Source: Priapulus caudatus (Eukaryota > Priapulida > Priapulimorpha > Priapulimorphida > Priapulidae). From it: a stretch of DNA of 64,000 nucleotides. Position numbers and translations under genes: made by a program. This document shows, one piece after another, positions 12,610-25,000 of the stretch; the first letter of the stretch is position 1, and every line of letters starts with the position of its first letter. A model generated the notes under the pieces. It was not told the origin of the DNA. It ran no database searches and saw only the letters and a list, made by a program, of their open reading frames with translations. The stretch is from NCBI RefSeq assembly GCF_000485595.1, contig NW_014577129.1, positions 417,646-481,645 of the forward strand, read 5' to 3'.

Positions 12610-12811
12610 ACATGTTTATCGGCCCTGTGTGCCATATTCCATACAATCGGTAAGAAAAAAACAGACCAAGTTACAGGTTCTATTAATATTTTCACAAAAT
12701 GTTGTTACGCATGACAACGCTGACTCCGCCCACGGCAAAAACTTGCTTTACCATAACGCAGCTTTTATGCCAAATTTGAAGAATGATCCGAGATCGGGTA
12801 AAAACTGCCCA
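12307..12811. mobile_element. Foldback element with ~170-bp imperfect inverted arms around (TA)n
   Basis: The left arm (12307-12478) contains CTTCAAATTT, GGGCGGAGTCA, GTAACAACATTTT and AGAACCTGTAAC. The right arm (12637-12811) carries the reverse complement of each block in reverse order. The spacer is AT-rich with a (TA)n run at 12566-12607. No transposase reading frame is present. Confidence 0.7.
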
Positions 12812-13302
12812 CCAGATCACTGTGACTTTTATTTCACGCTTTACCTTCACCTTGATCATATTTCTCTTCGCGTCTCTAACTCGAGCCCCTAATTGACCTA
12901 GCGCGACCAACTGGGTATGCTTACACATCTTGGGGAGAAGTTTCTCTCGCTACCAAACCACCACTGCCTTGACCTTAGTTTGACGGTTGCACGCGTCGAC
13001 TTACATTTCCTCTTGGCCTCCTAGGGTAACACCCCGATTCCATATACTTGCACATCTGAGGCACACCAGTTGTCTTAACAAACCTTTGTCTTTGTGACTT
13101 ATTTAACTTTACCTCCTTCTACGTGCCTTACAGAGGATATTCCATTCATACTAGATCACGGGGGATACATGTAGTTGGCGACAACTGCTCGTTTCTAGTT
13201 TAAGGCTGTGACAAGCAGTTTCACCGTCGCTCATATCATGCCCATTTCTTTCTTACCCTCTTTTCTGCTACATTCCCCCTCTTTCTTTCGCTCCCTCTGT
13301 CT
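12812..13302. other. No feature recognised
   Basis: Mixed-composition DNA between two inverted-repeat elements. I see no exon with flanking splice sites and no known motif. Confidence 0.4.
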
Positions 13303-14303
13303 ATAGGGGAGACCGGGGACAATTGTAACACGGGGCAAATGTAACAGAGGCCCGCTCATTCCATAGTAGAAACGTGCTATATGTATACGCTCTTCACAGC
13401 GCAATGCCCATTTGCATGCCCCCACATGCTCTCCTGAGGGTAGGCAGGTTTACGCATCGAGAAACATTTGACAGCCAAAACATCGTTTTTTTAGCAGGTA
13501 AGTAAAATCTCGAATTACCTAATGTTTTTTTTCTGGACAAATATGTACTTGAGCTATCACTGTCATTTGTATATCATAAAAAATAGGTTTTTAGGCCTGT
13601 ATTTGGTAAAGGTTTCATTGACGAATACTAATGCTAAGATACAAAAACAGCCCCCAAATTATGGCCGTCTCCTCGGGGGCAAATGTAACAACGTGTTACA
13701 ATTGCCCCTTGGCATGTATGAAAAGTATGTGTTTTACAAAATGTGTTTTGTTTATAAAGAAAAAAAGTAGCCTATCTATAAGCTCAGACATGGGAACTAC
13801 ATAACTTTGAATTAATGGATCTGTGAATATGTTTTGTTCACAAGGTAATAAGTAGCCTATTTATATATTTTACTCATATGTAAATGAGTCAAGCATTCCT
13901 CATAGTTTTGATTAAAATTGTTTTATTGGGGTTCTATAAATTGCTGTTTAATTGTTGAATATCTGTCCAACGTGTCACCTTTATAAAAAATATAAAAAAT
14001 ATTTCCGAGGGATATGATTTGTTGGTACAATTGTGTGTTACAATTGCCCCATTGGTGTGTTACAATTGCCCCATTGGTGTGTTACAATTGCCCCGTGTTG
14101 TGGGGCAATTGTAACACTTGACTTCCAGTTTTGAAATGATAACGGCTTCAAAATAACTCGTTTTACTTAACCCAAACCTAGTCATATTTCAAGCCAAGAT
14201 ATGCATCTTTAATTTTAAATTTTAAAAAAGTAAGTATTTAACTATAATAAAGTTGTTATGTCAGATTTGGAAAAAAGTGTTACAATTGTCCCCGGTCTCC
14301 CCT
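13303..14303. mobile_element. ~1-kb DNA element with ~27-bp terminal inverted repeats
   Basis: The left end AGGGGAGACCGGGGACAATT then GTAACAC is matched at the right end by GTGTTACAATT then GTCCCCGGTCTCCCCT. Inside are three direct copies of GTGTTACAATTGCCCCATTG-type repeat near 14030-14100 and a reversed GGGGCAATTGTAACAC, so the terminal motif is reiterated internally. No transposase frame is evident and no target-site duplication is clear. Non-autonomous; superfamily not assigned. Confidence 0.7.
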
Positions 14304-14902
14304 ACTTTGTAAATGATGACTGTCATCTTCAACTCGGTTCTCCTTCATGACTTGTACTACCATAGTCTTGGCCAAGCTACGTGATCCCTGTCTCCGAGAT
14401 AATGACTTAATATTTTAACCAGCGGTTAGGGGGACAAAGACGAAAACTATATACGTGCACTGAGACAATAATCATCATCGTTTGGGGCAAAAAATCTACT
14501 TTTTCGACGAAGATATAAGAAACACACTGTTATATTCTGCTTCTCTGCTTACACATTTTACATTAAACATTGCTCTTTATCATATGCCATTACGTTTATT
14601 CAGATATCTGATATGTGTTCATGGGCACATACTGCTAACAGGTGCACTACGTTCTAAAAAATATTGATGTTCCATTGAAACAGTGTCAGACAACCTTTGT
14701 CGCCGAATAATGAAAAGCTATGCTCATACCGAAAAAATATCAAGAACAAGCGTCAACATTTGAAATATGCGTACAGTGACTGGCGACATCTCGAATTCGG
14801 ATATCGAATTTGGATTACTATCCATCAAAATTGCAATTTACCGAATCCTAGCGTTAGATAAACCCCTTTAGAACATTGCATTTTTCATTACCGTTTAGTT
14901 TG
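14304..14902. other. No feature recognised
   Basis: AT-rich DNA without splice-bounded open frames or recognisable repeats. Confidence 0.4.
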
Positions 14903-15311
14903 CGTACGTGGCTACGCCTCCGGTTACCGGACGCCCAGCTCCCAGGCTACGCGTCCGGTCATTATTCATATATTCATTAGGAATGTTACATTCATGTGAA
15001 TGTTATATTCATTATATGAATGTTATATTCATATTTATTATATTCATGTGAATGTGAATGTTATATTCATTATGTGAACTCAACTATATTTTTTCAGTAA
15101 AAAAAAATAAACAATAAGTTTTACCATAATATTACTTACCTTTAGGTATTTTATCTAAAAAAAATTTTGTTTTTTAGTAAACTTTTCGAAAGTCAAATAG
15201 TAAAATCCAAGTAAAATCAAACGATTTGAAAGCGGCGTGGCCTAATCGTGACGTGGATTTGGGAATCTGTGCTGAGCTTTGTAATGGATGACCGGCCGCG
15301 TAGCCACTGTG
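14903..15311 (-). mobile_element. MITE-like element, copy 2 (reverse orientation of 11263-11543)
   Basis: Begins TGCGTACGTGGCTACGCCTC and ends GACCGGCCGCGTAGCCACTG. The segment 15070-15305 is the reverse complement of most of the copy at 11263-11543. A short ATTCATATTATATTCATGTG repeat at 14960-15075 is specific to this copy. Confidence 0.65.
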
Positions 15312-16380
15312 TATATAATAATGAGTCATGATCACGTGTGTAAAGGTACCATTTTACTCACCAAAATGGTAGCATACGAAAAAGCGGGGTTGCTATTGAC
15401 ATTGCACGCCATCTTGACGCGAGGATTAACATTAATAATGTCAGCAGAGATGTGAGAACAGATCTGATACAGCTCTCCTGAACCGTTGACAGTCTCCACA
15501 CATTAAAACCTATTTCTATGTTTTTTTTTGTCACTGAGAATTGCAAAATCGTTGCCCTTTCTCGCCACTGATATAGGAACACCACGCAGAAAATGAGGTA
15601 ACAGGTTTACAATAAGAAACGCGGTCAATTTGAAGACTGCATGTATTTAAATTTATTAATTCCAAATTCGTCCTCCAAAGTTTGCGTGATACGATAGGAA
15701 ACCGCGGTTGCACGAGCAACGTGATGGTAACATCCATGTTGTCCTACTCCCATTTCGCCTACTATCAGAATGGGTAATAGTGCCATTTCGTCGTAGTATT
15801 GATATTACAACAAATGCCAGGAGAAATTAGTGTGGATGCCACTCCGTCTAGTACATGTATGCTAATCAAAACCATATATAACATTTATAAATCATTACTG
15901 TATTTAGCGACAAAGTGATGGTAGACAAAATGGGAATGGGGTGGATTTTTAGTGTAGACGAATGAGGAGTAGGCGAAATGGGTGTAGACCAACTGGGCAT
16001 AAACCAACGTGGTAATGACTAGCAATTAGAATACGTGTGAGGGAGTAGGGTACGTCTGTGCTTCTGTCTTTCTGATGCTGACTGCGATTGTTTGCTGTTA
16101 CATATTATGATATGTTTATTATTTGTAGAAGTATATAATTATTCGGTGAATTTATTGATGGCAACACGTTAAACGTATATATAATATCACATTTGTCGCT
16201 CTTAGGGTGTGTGAAATCTAAAGCAATTTTGTGTGCTGAATTTCTCCTCTAATTCGATCATTAAAGGTGTCGGGGTCAAAGGCCACAATGCTAATTGTAA
16301 TCGAATCGTTTGACCCGTTTTGAATGATGCTATTTTCCTGTGTTGAAATTAAACGTTTTAACTAGGTTTCGTAGCTATCC
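15312..16380. other. Intergenic, with a probable MITE at ~15738-16008
   Basis: No coding exon recognised. CCTACTCCCATTTCGCCTAC near 15743 is answered by GAGTAGGCGAAATGGGTGTA near 15965, giving inverted ends about 250 bp apart. A diverged relative of the same motifs occurs at about 62265-62560. Confidence 0.4.
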
Positions 16381-16546
16381 CAGCTGGCATTTCAACGTTG
16401 TTTCAACGTTGAATCAACGTTGAATTAACGTTGGATTACCTGTCGGATGTGAAAATATAATCAACGTTGATATACCGACGTTGATATCTCAACGTTGATT
16501 CAACGTTGAAATACCGACGTTGATTCAACGTTGAAATACCTGTCGG
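16381..16546. repeat. CAACGTTGA palindromic tandem repeat, interrupted by assembly N
   Basis: At least nine spaced copies of the palindrome TCAACGTTGA (TTCAACGTTGAA and variants), partly as direct repeats with ATACCGACGT spacers. The array stops at the single N at 16547, so its true length is unknown. Confidence 0.8.
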
Positions 16547-16554
16547 NGCCCCGG

Positions 16555-16955
16555 GATGTGCCTATCGTCGTCATCGTAGTTGTTATTGTTTGTTGTTTTT
16601 TGTTGTTTGTTCTGCTGTTTCTTGTTGGCGGCGGCAACGGAGAGGAGAACAGGGAGAAGAGAAGGATGTTGGGGATGCGGATGCGGATCAGCGAGTGGGA
16701 TTTAAGACGACGGTGCGGAGCAATGATTATGGTTGGATTTACGGTTGCATAACTCCTTCCTCGAGTCGTGTTTTCCTCTCTAGAAGTTTGTGTACGCGTG
16801 TGTACTGGTCCTTATACAATGTTACCATGATTGTTATACAATGTTATCACGTCATTGTTATACAATGTTATCACGATTCTTATACAGTGTTACCACAATT
16901 CTTACACATGGGCACCCACGATTGTTATACAATGTACGTTATACAATCAGACATG
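16555..16955 (+). repeat. Dispersed repeat R, copy A
   Basis: Contains ATCGTCGTCATCGTAGTTGT, a TTG-rich run, TTCTTGTTGGCGGCGGCAAC, and a series of TATACAATGTTATCACG direct repeats. The same order recurs at 38151-38695 and 40625-41144. It ends at CAGACATG, the left boundary of the hAT copy in two of the three instances. No coding function is seen. Confidence 0.75.
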
Positions 16956-18583
16956 CACTGGCGTAGCTAAGGGGGGCACAAGGGGGCCATGCCCCCCCCT
17001 GTTGATTGGCAAACAAAACAAAACAAAAGTTTTTTCCTTGCCTCTCACGCGTCTTCACAGGACTGGCCATAATTCCTGTTACTTCTGCATCTGCTGAACG
17101 AACATTCTCTAAAATGAGCATTGTCAAGTCTAAACTTCGTTCTACAATGACCCAGCCACCATTCTCTGCTCTCATTCTCCTTTTCGTTGAACAGGAGTTA
17201 GTGAATGACATTAATGTCAACGAAATCCTCAAATCGACGGAAAACTTGACTTTGGATTTTGAGATTTCTGCAGCAAACAAAAACATGACTAAAAGAAAGG
17301 AGATAATTCTTCTTTGCTCAAATTTGTGTTGTTGCAAGTTGGCTTTGATTGAATTTTATGGTTCTGAACTCTTATTGACAGAAGAAAAGAAATGGAAATG
17401 CTTTGTGAATAACTTTGATATATTCGAACTTATAGACGGCCATTTTGGCATCCACCTCGGTTTTTATTTCAAATCCGATTTCAACACTATTTTAAGTAAC
17501 TGTTCTCTATCAGGGGAGGCAAAAACAATTCTTTTCATGGTAAATTTCCTTTTTATTTTAATAGAGCGGCTATTTTGCAGCTACCTTTGTTTTTATTTGA
17601 AATCAAATTTTCAAATATGGTTTTTAGTTCTTCATCAGAGGAAAGCAAAAACATTTTTATAACGAACAAAAATGTTAAATGTGATCTTTAACGCTATTGT
17701 ATTCTAAACGATGTAAATCTTTTGTAATTTAAATAAATTGCATGTTTATTCAGTGCAGTTCCAACACATCTACCTGTTTTTCCCGTAGATCTTTATTTCG
17801 ATTTTATTCAATATGCCTCTACTTTTTCAAAAAATAATTTAACTTTTAACTTTTATATGAGGAACTTGAAACAGTTTATGACGATAAATGCAATCATGCA
17901 TGGTACTGCTAACAACACAAATCAAACTAATTCCAATATTCCGTCAGTGCTTGAATGAGGACATAGGCGTAGCTAAGGGGGGGGCACAAGGAGGCCATGA
18001 CCCCCTCTTGATCGGAGAGTACAAAAATTAAGAGAGAAGGGCCCTGAATGGGATTGGTCTATACCACTATTACCTACACCTAATAATGAAAATGAAATGC
18101 GCAAAAATGCCATTTTGATGCACATATTTTCAAAAATTACCCTACTGTGGGAGGGGAAACACCCCTCCCCGTTGAGAAATTGCTTCATCGCTGTCTTTGG
18201 TCGCTTAACTCTTTTCTTCCCTCCCTGAAAAACACTGGCTTCGTACACCATTTTCACTTGTCTAGCTAAGGGTCCACCAACTGGTCGTGTGTAACCTCAG
18301 AGCCTTCCGGCGCCACAGCCAGGGGCCATCGTCCCAGGTTGATCGCGATCGGAGTGGAAAAAAATAAAAGCGAGGGAGGGGGTTATAAGGGATTAGCATA
18401 TGCCACTTCTCATATAAGTTACCCCTAATACTGAATTTTAGTGTGCAAAATGCCATTTTTATGCACGAATTTTTAAAAATCTCCCTACCGTGGAGGGGGG
18501 ATACCCTCCCACACCCTACCCCCTCGGTCGCTTCGCTCCCTCGCCTTGGCCCCCCCTGTTTTCCAATTGCTGCTACGCCACTG
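16956..18583 (+). mobile_element. hAT-type element, copy A
   Basis: The left end CACTGGCGTAGCTAAGGGGG and right end GCTACGCCACTG form imperfect terminal inverted repeats (CAGTGGCGTAGC type), which are known in hAT transposons. It carries a fragment of the hAT C-terminal dimerisation region and an internal second GGCGTAGCTAAGGGG motif near 17966. Non-autonomous remnant. Other copies: 34236-35714 and 41145-42795. Confidence 0.75.
17054..17236 (+). pseudogene. hAT transposase C-terminal dimerisation fragment
   Basis: The translated segment contains the family signature TSASAERTFSKMSIVKSKLR followed by RSTMTQPPFSALILLFVEQE. This is the helical C-terminal dimerisation domain of hAT transposases (the SAERxFSxM motif). 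The catalytic N-terminal part is absent; downstream the frame continues into unrelated sequence. Copy 34236-35714 has lost the SAERTF part by a deletion, and copy 41145-42795 is frameshifted. Confidence 0.8.
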
Positions 18584-18584
18584 C

Positions 18585-18594
18585 TCTTGATATA

Positions 18595-18652
<58 letters not shown>
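18585..18652. repeat. (TA)n microsatellite
   Basis: Nearly uninterrupted TA dinucleotides directly after the right end of hAT copy A. Confidence 0.9.
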
Positions 18653-18653
<1 letters not shown>

Positions 18654-18713
18654 TGTGTTTAAAAAGTGAATCGAAATGCTCGCTACCCTGGGGTCGTCTG
18701 GCTAGGGATAGCC

Positions 18714-19150
18714 TCACGTTGATTCCATGTTGGCAGGGTTACTGTGATAGTCTTCTATCCATCCCGGTATTTCGACCCGTAGGTTGAGTCCGTATGGTTG
18801 GATGGTGTTTAGATTGTGGATCCAATAGGCTTCTCTTTTCTTTCTGTTGCGGATCTTGCCGTATGCGTGGATGTTCGGGGGGGTCCGAGAATATTTTTTC
18901 AAGGCCCCTGCACTGAAAATCCGCTGCGGTGTGGTTGTCGCGTGTAAAATGAGCACTGACGGGTCTGCTCATGTCTCGTTTGGTAATGTCACGGAGGTGT
19001 TCAACTATGCGATCTTTGAGTTTACGCTGTGTCTCGCCTATGTATCTGGCCGCGGGGCATTTGCGACAGGAGATTTCGTAGACGAGGTTTGTGGAGATGC
19101 ATGTGAAGGAATGCGTGATGTATTTCCGGATGGGGGGAGGGAAGGGTAAG
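18714..19150 (-). pseudogene. Penelope-like element, GIY-YIG endonuclease C-terminal remnant
   Basis: Reading the minus strand from about 19150 gives TNLVYEISCRKCP, then ARYIGETQRKLKDRIVEHLR and DITKRDMSRPVSAHFTRDNH. This is the GIY-YIG nuclease fold (the IGET...R..EH core) found at the C terminus of Penelope-like retroelements. Near 18890 the frame must shift by one base to continue into NIHAYGKIRNRKKREAYWIH and NLNTIQPYGLNLR, then a stop at 18714. The reverse transcriptase part is absent: a 5'-truncated, frameshifted insertion. Confidence 0.75.
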
Positions 19151-19592
19151 ACCGTGTGTGAGTTTTATATGTATATATATGTATATGAGTGCATCTGTTC
19201 AAGATGTAAATTTACTCAGTATATTTCTATGGATTATCTTATTTAGCAGTCCTTATCCAGCGAATTCCTTAACAAATTTTAACTTTTCTACCACTTTGAT
19301 ATTTTGAAAGCGTAAAGCAAGCTTGGACAATAGTGCTAATTTCGTTTAATTTATTATCTACATGAGTTATTGCTCAGTTGCTATCGAGCACATTGAATAC
19401 GAAAACAATTATTGGGACATAATTTATTATAAGTAGTATTTGTGTACATTACATGTATTATATCGTGTCTTAATTATACATAGGTGCATTTCAACTGACA
19501 GAACGCTAATGAACATGCTTGTCCATTATGTACGCTGCAGAGCTTTATATCAGAGACTATATATAATATATATATATATTATATATATATGA

Positions 19593-19645
<53 letters not shown>

Positions 19646-19648
<3 letters not shown>

Positions 19649-19699
19649 GAGTTAATGAAGACAAACATCATCATCATCATTTGTCTTCATTAACTCCTG
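19646..19699. mobile_element. CAGGAGT micro-palindrome, 54 bp
   Basis: Left arm CAGGAGTTAATGAAGACAAA; right arm TTTGTCTTCATTAACTCCTG is its exact complement; a CATCATCATCAT-type loop lies between. It is embedded in (AT)n, so the flanking ATATATAT direct repeat is uninformative. Confidence 0.75.
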
Positions 19700-20029
19700 A
19701 TATATATATATATAGTGAATCAGTGTGATAGGTCTTTATTATATACAATGCGCCGCATCACGACAAGCTACAGAAGTCATAGACGAACATAAAATTTGAG
19801 AAATACTATATAGTGGGAATCTTGGCATATATCCCTATTCTTCTCATCAAGTAACTGTGGCATAATTCGTTGAAAAGTGATAAATTATTTAATAATTGCG
19901 CATAGAAACATTTGCTTAATTTCTCGCTTTACCATTGAACTGCCTCAAATATGCTGCGGCGCGTCACTCTAACTGATTAGCATAGGATCACATGACCTGT
20001 AAGTCATACCGTATGACTTAATAAGATAT

Positions 20030-20082
20030 CAGGAGTCTATCAATAGATTTGATTAGACTTTGATAAAATTGATAGACTCCTG
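20030..20082. mobile_element. CAGGAGT micro-palindrome, 53 bp, 7-bp direct repeats
   Basis: Starts CAGGAGTCTATCAAT and ends ATTGATAGACTCCTG. It is flanked by exact 7-bp direct repeats AAGATAT (20023-20029 and 20083-20089), as expected of a target-site duplication. Confidence 0.8.
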
Positions 20083-20540
20083 AAGATATGACATAAAATG
20101 TGTCAGCTGTGCAGAATTTGTAGTCTGTACAATTGTCTGACATCGTAGTGCGATACTACAGATGATTGACGTAGACCTACATAAGATTGTGCGTATACGT
20201 TTTGATAGAAGTCCATCCTATTGACTGAGTAATGATATTCTATTTAAGAGAGTATGTCGCAATAAATTTACTCGAAAAATGGCGTTTTCTTTACTAAAGT
20301 GTACGATGTACTTCAATTTGAAATGAAGCTTATGCCAGTACAGTATGTGCAGCACAGTTACACTGGTATTTCTCCTGCATCCTCTGGTTTCTATATAGAG
20401 CTTTGGTGCTTTAATAGGCCATGCCAAAATTACAGCCGCTTTTCTTCGTATTCCACTCCTATAACTAGCGACTTTAGACAATGAAGTTAAAACTCTTATA
20501 TTGTCGTCTTAATTGGCGAGTATTTTCGTGTAAAATTAGT

Positions 20541-22013
20541 TCACATTTTCGTCACTACATTGTTTTCACCATTATCGCGTTTGAACGCAGGGTTATCTCC
20601 ACCAGTACCATAATGCTCATCATTAGCACTCGGTGGTAGCGGTTGATTTGTCTGTCGAGGCGGCGACTCGTCACTCAGCTTACTGCTGCCCTCTGACGGT
20701 TGCTCGCCATCCGTCCTGTGACATAATAGGAACTAGTGTTAAGGCTAGAAGCTAACGGCGATTAGACCCTAACGCTTTAGGGCGTTAAAGCTAAAGCTAA
20801 CCCGGCGATTCGAGGTTAGACCCTAACGGCGATACGCTCTTCACTTACAACAAACGGGAATGTTCTAGATATATAATATCTGTCGTCATCTTTTAGCAAT
20901 ATATTATACGATTTCTTCAAAATTTAGGTAAAATAAGACAACCACTGTTATTCTATGTGAAAGTTCAACTCTAATAATTGTTATTCAGTCATTCGAGGGC
21001 TTGAGCGAGGGTGTCAACATATGCATAGTAGGCCCAACAACTATAATCTACTGGAAAGAATCGCTATCCCTCGGCCTTCTCATGGTTCAATCCCTGAATT
21101 CCTGACCCTTGTTGTTTGAAAATCGACGCAAAATTTTAGCGTAAATTCGCCGGAATTTTATGTCATACCAGAATGCATATTCGGACTCATAGTAGTAAGA
21201 CCATGGAACCGTGCAGTTTTCCTGGTTGGACTCGTACGCCTCTTCATCGTCATCTTCGATTTCCGTCACCGCGCCGGCTCCGGAATACCAGGGAGTGTTC
21301 CGACGATTCTGAAGCTTCTTCGCCATCACATCCGGTGTCATATCTTCCGTGACATCCGGTTGGACAGCGGCGACTGGGGCGTGGTTTCTATAACACAATA
21401 CTACGATGCATCTGCAGCTACATGGTATCACAGCAGCCTCAGACCCATTAGCCAATCACGCGAGTTGCTCTAGCTTTGGTACAGTGTGTCGTATGAATCG
21501 TATTATATATATTTATATATATATATATATATAGGCCTATATATACGTGTATATATATATATATATATATATATATGTGATTCATACGGCTCGACCACAT
21601 AATGTCGGGAGATGTCAATTAGTCCTAATGATATTACGTTCATACGACAATAATGGTTTGCCGACGAACGATATCTGTACCTGTTTCTAATTTCGACGAT
21701 GGCATAGAGGATCATTCCCAATATGAGACATCCCAGTGTGATCCACAGCTTCGGTGCCGTACATAGGAGTGGCTCCCAGGAAAAGGCAACTACAAATCCG
21801 AGACTTTCCCAAAGGCGGTAGTTTGAAAACGCGGCCTTATGCTCCGCGAACAAATAACCATAGATTGCTGTAAAAATGCGTTCACGGCAAATCAGTTTTA
21901 AACAGGTGTAAACATGACACAACAAACCAAAATATTTACATTTCCATAGCTTATGTCCATAGTTAAATAAAGCTTATTTTTTCATATAATCTAACATTAG
22001 CCTATTAGAATAC

Positions 22014-22050
<37 letters not shown>

Positions 22051-25000
22051 AATTTTATAAGTTTGTTATATGATGCTCATTTATTAATCAATACTATCAT
22101 AACCACTTTGAATATTGTCAATGTATGCTTTGATGGGCAGATTGGACAGGAAAAACGATTACAAGCAGGATGCGTTAGAAGGGTTTGGCAAAAATTGGCG
22201 AAAATTATTACAACAAAGCATCACGTACAGTTTATCTGGGTTTGCCACACAGCATCTCCTATCCCCCATGCAATAACAATGATGTAATACACGGCCTGCT
22301 CGTCCGGAGTCGGTTGCCATAGGAACATAGCGGTGATCGCCGCCGCATGTACCAGCATTCCCATTATGAACATAGGAATACGTCCGGTGAATTTAGCCAG
22401 CTGTCCGCCACATACTGACCATAACGAATTTGTTGCTCCGTAGACGATCATGATGTATCCCACCATGTGGATTCCCCATGAGCAAGTGATATAGGCCTGC
22501 AAAAACATAGGCAAACAGACAGTGAACAAAATATTAATCTACCGTTGAATAAATTGACAAGACTGAAGACCACTAGCGACAACAGAGCAATATGGCGCTG
22601 CCAGCCTACAAGCGACGCAGTCGCCTATTGCCAACGGGAACATTATTGCTCTTATTTAATATAGAGACATTTAATGAAAACAATGATCTAGACTGTAAAA
22701 TCACAGACGCATGCTTTTCTCTCAGAATCTATGTATATGCAGATTGATCGATGGGGAAAACACATCTGGAATCCCACCATGAGCTCCAATCACTTCGTGC
22801 TGTAAGCGTAGATGATTATAGTAAGATATGGCCTGAATCAATGTACCATTTGGAAGGCATTCGAAAATGCTTTTCCTCGGTTCCTCATCTTGTTTTCGCT
22901 GAATACGGAATACGATTACAGTGAGATATTCGGATTGTCATTTATTATATGAAATTACGCATTCATGACTGTGCGGTTTCTGTTGTTATAATGTCAAATT
23001 TCGACATTGATTTGCTTTATTTTAAACTAGTTATGCACGAAGCCTTTTCTTTTTCGCGTTAAGCTACTCGAGAGCCCGTTTTTTCTATCATGTAACGTGT
23101 GGCTCTATGTCCACTATTTTGAATGTATATAGGCATTATCAGGAGTAGATAATAGGGAACCCTATTATCTACTTCTGGCATTATGTATATAGCGTTTTGC
23201 ATCATATCCCGCGATTTATGCGCGACGCTAGCGGCGACCAACGACAAAGAAAGGGATAAACCATTTTATTCGCGTTTGAGCGGAAGTAGTCGGGTAGCTA
23301 GGACACCCTAGTATTAGTAATAGAAGGTATTAGAATAGACCTGTTCTACATTAAATTATTATCAAGTATCCTTTCTCCGTATTGAACATATAATTTCAAG
23401 AATATGTTAGCATATTAGCAGATATTTGACATACGCGCGCATACAACTGGCTCTATAATCTATGCCATGCTCTAAGATGGTCGGGGTTAAAGTGATACAA
23501 TAGCATTGTTAGTTTTCATAGCAGTCGACGCCTGGCTCTGCGCTCTCTATTTTAAACTCATAGTTTTTTATACAAAATAATAACATATATATATATATAT
23601 ATCTCTCTTTTTACATTATGCACTACTATTCGTGCGCGAGACTAGCGCCGACCAACGGCATATTAGCTTATACATTATTTTGTTTGAGTGTGCCCGGATG
23701 TCAGGAAGCTAGGGCAAGTAGTATCTTATAAAGTAAGCGTCCATGTTACTGTTACATGGAAGTTAGGATGACTGAGTAATTTTAATTATTTAAGGCAGAC
23801 ATCGGCATTGACATGTTTCACATCAAATTACGCATGACTCTACGCTCATATTTTAAACCTATAGTTTCTACAGAATAACACACGTCGAGTTTGCAATGTA
23901 TTGGGATGTAGGGGAGCTAGGACACCTTATTATTGGTAAAATGAGGAATCAGGACCGATATTTTTCCAAGGCAGCTGAATCTCTCACTGTGAAAAATGTT
24001 ATTAATTGGATCCGGATCACCACGAAAATGTAATGAATTCTAAGTTACCCCATTTCTGACCTATCCTGAAAATTTAATTAATTAATTGGATCCGGATTAC
24101 CACCAAAATCTCATCAATTCTAAGTTAGGCGATTTCTGACCCATCCTGAAAATTTTATGACAATCCGTCCATAACTTTTTCAGTTAAGCTGTACACAAAC
24201 CCACAAACCAACAAACAAACACTCGCCGGTGAAAACATAACCTCCTGCCAACCCCTTGGCGGAGGTAATAATAACGTACCTTGGTGAACTCGGCCGCTAT
24301 GAACGCTTGCTCGAGCCCGCTGTACACTGTTAACGGAATCAGCAGCAACTGATCGACGTGCCTCAGGTGCTTGAAGGTTTCCAGCGCTAAACTAAAGTCT
24401 AACTTAAATCCGCGACCATTGCTGCCTATCCTGGCGACGTCCTGCTGCAGTTGATCGAAGAAAATTGCGACAACAACGACGGCGGCCAGTGCACACCCAG
24501 TGTAAATTCCGAAGAGCAAATACACTTGATTGTCGGGCGGCCTTTCTAGGTTCGTGTTGTTCAAGACGTGATCTGGACAAAAGTGAATACCGCAGTCGGC
24601 TATTGCCTCTTCGTCAACGTCTCCGTCGTCGCCGACGTCGTCCGTTTTGAAAACGCTCGCCGAAATCAGGTTGCCCCAGATCTGACCAGATTGGAAAAAC
24701 ATGAAGAATATGCCGAAGAATTTCGTGATGACAGCTTCGCGGCTTTGGTTCGTGAGGTCCGCGTAGTCGGAAGCAATCTGTGTAACATAGGTGCATTTTG
24801 CCGACCAGAGCGGGGCTCCTCCTAATCCCAGTATGAAGGCAGTCGGTAATAACGTCCACCACTGAGCGTAGAAGTTCGCCACCATGTAAGTCGTGTAGCA
24901 CAGCATCGATGCACATATGGTCCACTTACAGCCGATCATGTCTATGAGAGGCGCTGGGACGAACATGCATGACAGAATCAATCCAGCGTAGATCACACTG

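Larger units (their letters stand above)
19151..20540. other. AT-rich intergenic, no gene recognised
   Basis: Holds a (TA)n-rich block at 19558-19645 and two micro-palindromes listed separately. Otherwise no splice-bounded coding sequence or RNA gene is recognised. Confidence 0.4.
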
